From contig NZ_SRZM01000206.1 in the NCBI RefSeq assembly GCF_019402445.1, positions 1-7,178 on the forward strand: 7,178 nt of DNA. Reading direction: 5' to 3'. The notes below the pieces were generated by a model, which was not told the origin of the DNA, searched no databases, and saw only the letters and a list, made by a program, of their open reading frames with translations. Shown here in pieces: positions 5,620 through 7,178 of the stretch (position 1 is the stretch's first letter; the number at the start of each line of letters is the position of its first letter). This stretch comes from Brachyspira pilosicoli. GTDB lineage: Bacteria > Spirochaetota > Brachyspiria > Brachyspirales > Brachyspiraceae. The translations under genes were made by a program, and so were the position numbers.

Positions 5620-7178
5620 ATGAAAAAGAATATTATTATTTTTGTTATACTTTTTGAATTAATTATTATAATAATGACTTCTGGATTAGGAGCTCAAGGA
5701 AAAGCAGAAATACCAGATATTGTATCAAAAAATAAAATAAATTATGGCAGTGCATTAAAATTATATAACGAAAAGCAATATAAAAAAGCATATACACAAT
5801 TTACAAATCTAATAAATAGTAGTAATGACTTATTAATAAGAGATTATATTATATATTATGGAGCCAAAAGTGCTTTAAGTACTAATATGTATGATGAGGC
5901 AATAGATTTATATTCTAAACTTATGGAAGAATACCCAAGGTCATCATTATACCCTTTCGCTGAACAATACAAAGCATTAGCAGAGTTCTATAAAGATGAT
6001 TATCCTATAAGCAATTTTTTTAATAGCAATAAACAAAAATGGATAAAAGAGTTCGTTGGCTTAAAAGCAATGAGAGAAACTGAAGATACTAATAAAGCAA
6101 AATTAATAGCATTAGAGTTAACTAAAAAATACGTAAACAGAGAAGCTTTAATATATTTAAATAATAATTTTGAAGAAGAGATATATAATTTTAATAATAA
6201 TATAAAATATAAAGCAGCTGTAGAATTATATGATGCAGGATATAGAACTGCCGCTTTAAAATATTTTGACAATCTCATAGAACTTGATGCTTATAAAAAC
6301 AATTCAATATATTATAAAGCAAGAATTAATCAATTAGCAGGAAATAGAGAAAATGCTTCTACATTGTTTAATGAATATCTTGCCAATACCAACAATAAAG
6401 AATATAGAAAATTAGCAATTTATTGGAATGCTAATAATTATGAAAGGCTAAAGAATTATACTAAAGCGAGAGAGTTATATAATACTTTTTTGAGAAATTA
6501 TCCAAAGGATAGTTATGTGCCAAGGATTTATAATAGCTTTATTAATATAAGTTTAAATAATAATAATTTACCAGAAGCTAAAAAATATTTGACAAACTCT
6601 CTAAAAAATTTCCATAACAATAGATATACAGAGCTTTCATTAAAGAGTTATTTAAGAAAGGCATTAAAATTAAAAAATAAAACAGAAACATATTATGCAA
6701 TTAGTGAATTAGACAAAATATATCCAAAATATAGACATGACTTTGTATTATCATGGTATATGTGGGCTGCTGAAGAATTGGGAGATACTGAAATAAGAGA
6801 TAAGTATATAATGAAAAGTCTGCTTGAAAGTAAAAATCCATTTTATGTAAAAGGGGCTTTAAGCTTAGCAACTGATGAAATGATAAACAATGTTTCTCAA
6901 AGCAATACTTACTACTTAAATGAAGCTAAAAAATATTATGCTGATTCAAATTATACCAAAACTATGCAGATGCTTGATAAAATGCAGTTTATAGATTATA
7001 TAGTAACTAAAAAAGAAGATAATTTAGTAAAAGAAGCAAGAGCTATAGCTAAAGAAATATTCATGCAAAACAAATTTGTTCAGGACTTTTATTCTAATAA
7101 AAAAGAAAATGAAATATTTAATGAATTATCTTTACAAACAAGAGAAGAAGTAAATAAACCTATATTATTATATTATTA
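5620..7178 (+). CDS. Exported TPR-like helical protein, 5' part; possible lytic transglycosylase
   Basis: The frame is open from ATG 5620 to the window end: 519 residues and two bases, with no stop. AGGTG at 5612-5616 sits 3 bases upstream, matching the 3' end of the Shine-Dalgarno consensus. The N-terminus is a signal peptide: MKKN, a hydrophobic core at about 5-19 (IIIFVILFELIIIIM), then SGLGAQG, with likely cleavage after A25. There is no lipobox cysteine, so a periplasmic protein is expected. The rest is alpha-helical with TPR-like units: YGSALKLYNEKQYKKAYTQF (42-61), ALSTNMYDEAIDLYSKLMEEYP (85-106), YKAAVELYDAGYRTAALKYF (197-216), and YERLKNYTKARELYNTFLRNYP (274-295). Aromatic and Asn/Lys content is high. 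The later part (SWYMWAAEELGDTE and KNPFYVKGALSLA, 378-416) recalls the region before the catalytic domain in Slt70-type soluble lytic transglycosylases. Its catalytic Glu region would be beyond the window, so that role is inference. It is divergent from the regulator operon with its own promoter. Confidence 0.8.
   Translation, partial: MKKNIIIFVILFELIIIIMTSGLGAQGKAEIPDIVSKNKINYGSALKLYNEKQYKKAYTQFTNLINSSNDLLIRDYIIYYGAKSALSTNMYDEAIDLYSKLMEEYPRSSLYPFAEQYKALAEFYKDDYPISNFFNSNKQKWIKEFVGLKAMRETEDTNKAKLIALELTKKYVNREALIYLNNNFEEEIYNFNNNIKYKAAVELYDAGYRTAALKYFDNLIELDAYKNNSIYYKARINQLAGNRENASTLFNEYLANTNNKEYRKLAIYWNANNYERLKNYTKARELYNTFLRNYPKDSYVPRIYNSFINISLNNNNLPEAKKYLTNSLKNFHNNRYTELSLKSYLRKALKLKNKTETYYAISELDKIYPKYRHDFVLSWYMWAAEELGDTEIRDKYIMKSLLESKNPFYVKGALSLATDEMINNVSQSNTYYLNEAKKYYADSNYTKTMQMLDKMQFIDYIVTKKEDNLVKEARAIAKEIFMQNKFVQDFYSNKKENEIFNELSLQTREEVNKPILLYY

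Noticed and set aside
6000..6278. 92-codon - strand ORF, Leu/Ser-rich and apparently hydrophobic
   Set aside because: It lies antisense inside the continuous + strand TPR-protein frame; its hydrophobicity is what antisense reading of Lys/Asn/Glu-rich AT-rich codons produces.

Overview
The window is very AT-rich DNA, with A/T-ending codons throughout (TTA, AGA, ATA, AAA), strong AGGAGG-type ribosome binding sites and short intergenic gaps. The gene content is anaerobic sugar catabolism: a 6-deoxyhexose pathway ending in an iron-dependent lactaldehyde reductase. My best guess at the source is a host-associated, low-GC anaerobe such as the intestinal spirochaete Brachyspira. That is an inference from composition and gene style; there is no rRNA or other marker to prove it.

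Layout. (1) Bases 1-2724, + strand: the 3' part of a deoxyketose kinase of the RhaB (rhamnulokinase) type, then an L-fuculose-1-phosphate aldolase (fucA) and a lactaldehyde reductase/1,2-propanediol oxidoreductase (fucO). Gaps are 35 and 41 bases, each holding an AAGGAG site, so this looks like one operon whose promoter lies outside the window. (2) Bases 2725-2804: a short convergent gap holding one hairpin that can serve as terminator for both sides. (3) Bases 2805-5375, - strand: a LacI-type regulator (TTG start) followed after 9 bases by a kinase of the FGGY/YDR109C D-ribulokinase group; the regulator's stop codon overlaps the kinase's Shine-Dalgarno sequence. (4) Bases 5376-5619: a divergent AT-rich regulatory gap with a recognisable promoter for each side and a 20-bp T9-AT-A9 palindrome almost midway between them. 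(5) Base 5620 to the end, + strand: a gene running off the window for an exported, all-helical TPR-like protein. It may be the N-terminal superhelix of a soluble lytic transglycosylase, but the catalytic domain, if present, lies beyond the window.

How the genes work together. The + strand operon would phosphorylate a 6-deoxyketose (L-fuculose or L-rhamnulose), cleave it to dihydroxyacetone phosphate and L-lactaldehyde, and reduce the lactaldehyde to 1,2-propanediol to reoxidise NADH, a fermentative route. The isomerase and transporter are not visible and may lie upstream. The - strand pair looks like a small self-contained unit in which a LacI-type regulator controls a pentulose kinase feeding the pentose phosphate pathway. 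The TPR protein appears unrelated to the sugar genes.

I see no CRISPR array, mobile element, tRNA, rRNA or clearly new multi-gene system. The most interesting points are the RhaB-like kinase paired with a FucA-type aldolase, a lysine-rich tail on the aldolase, a LacI-family regulator with a shortened, atypical hinge and a TTG start, and the symmetric palindrome between divergent promoters.
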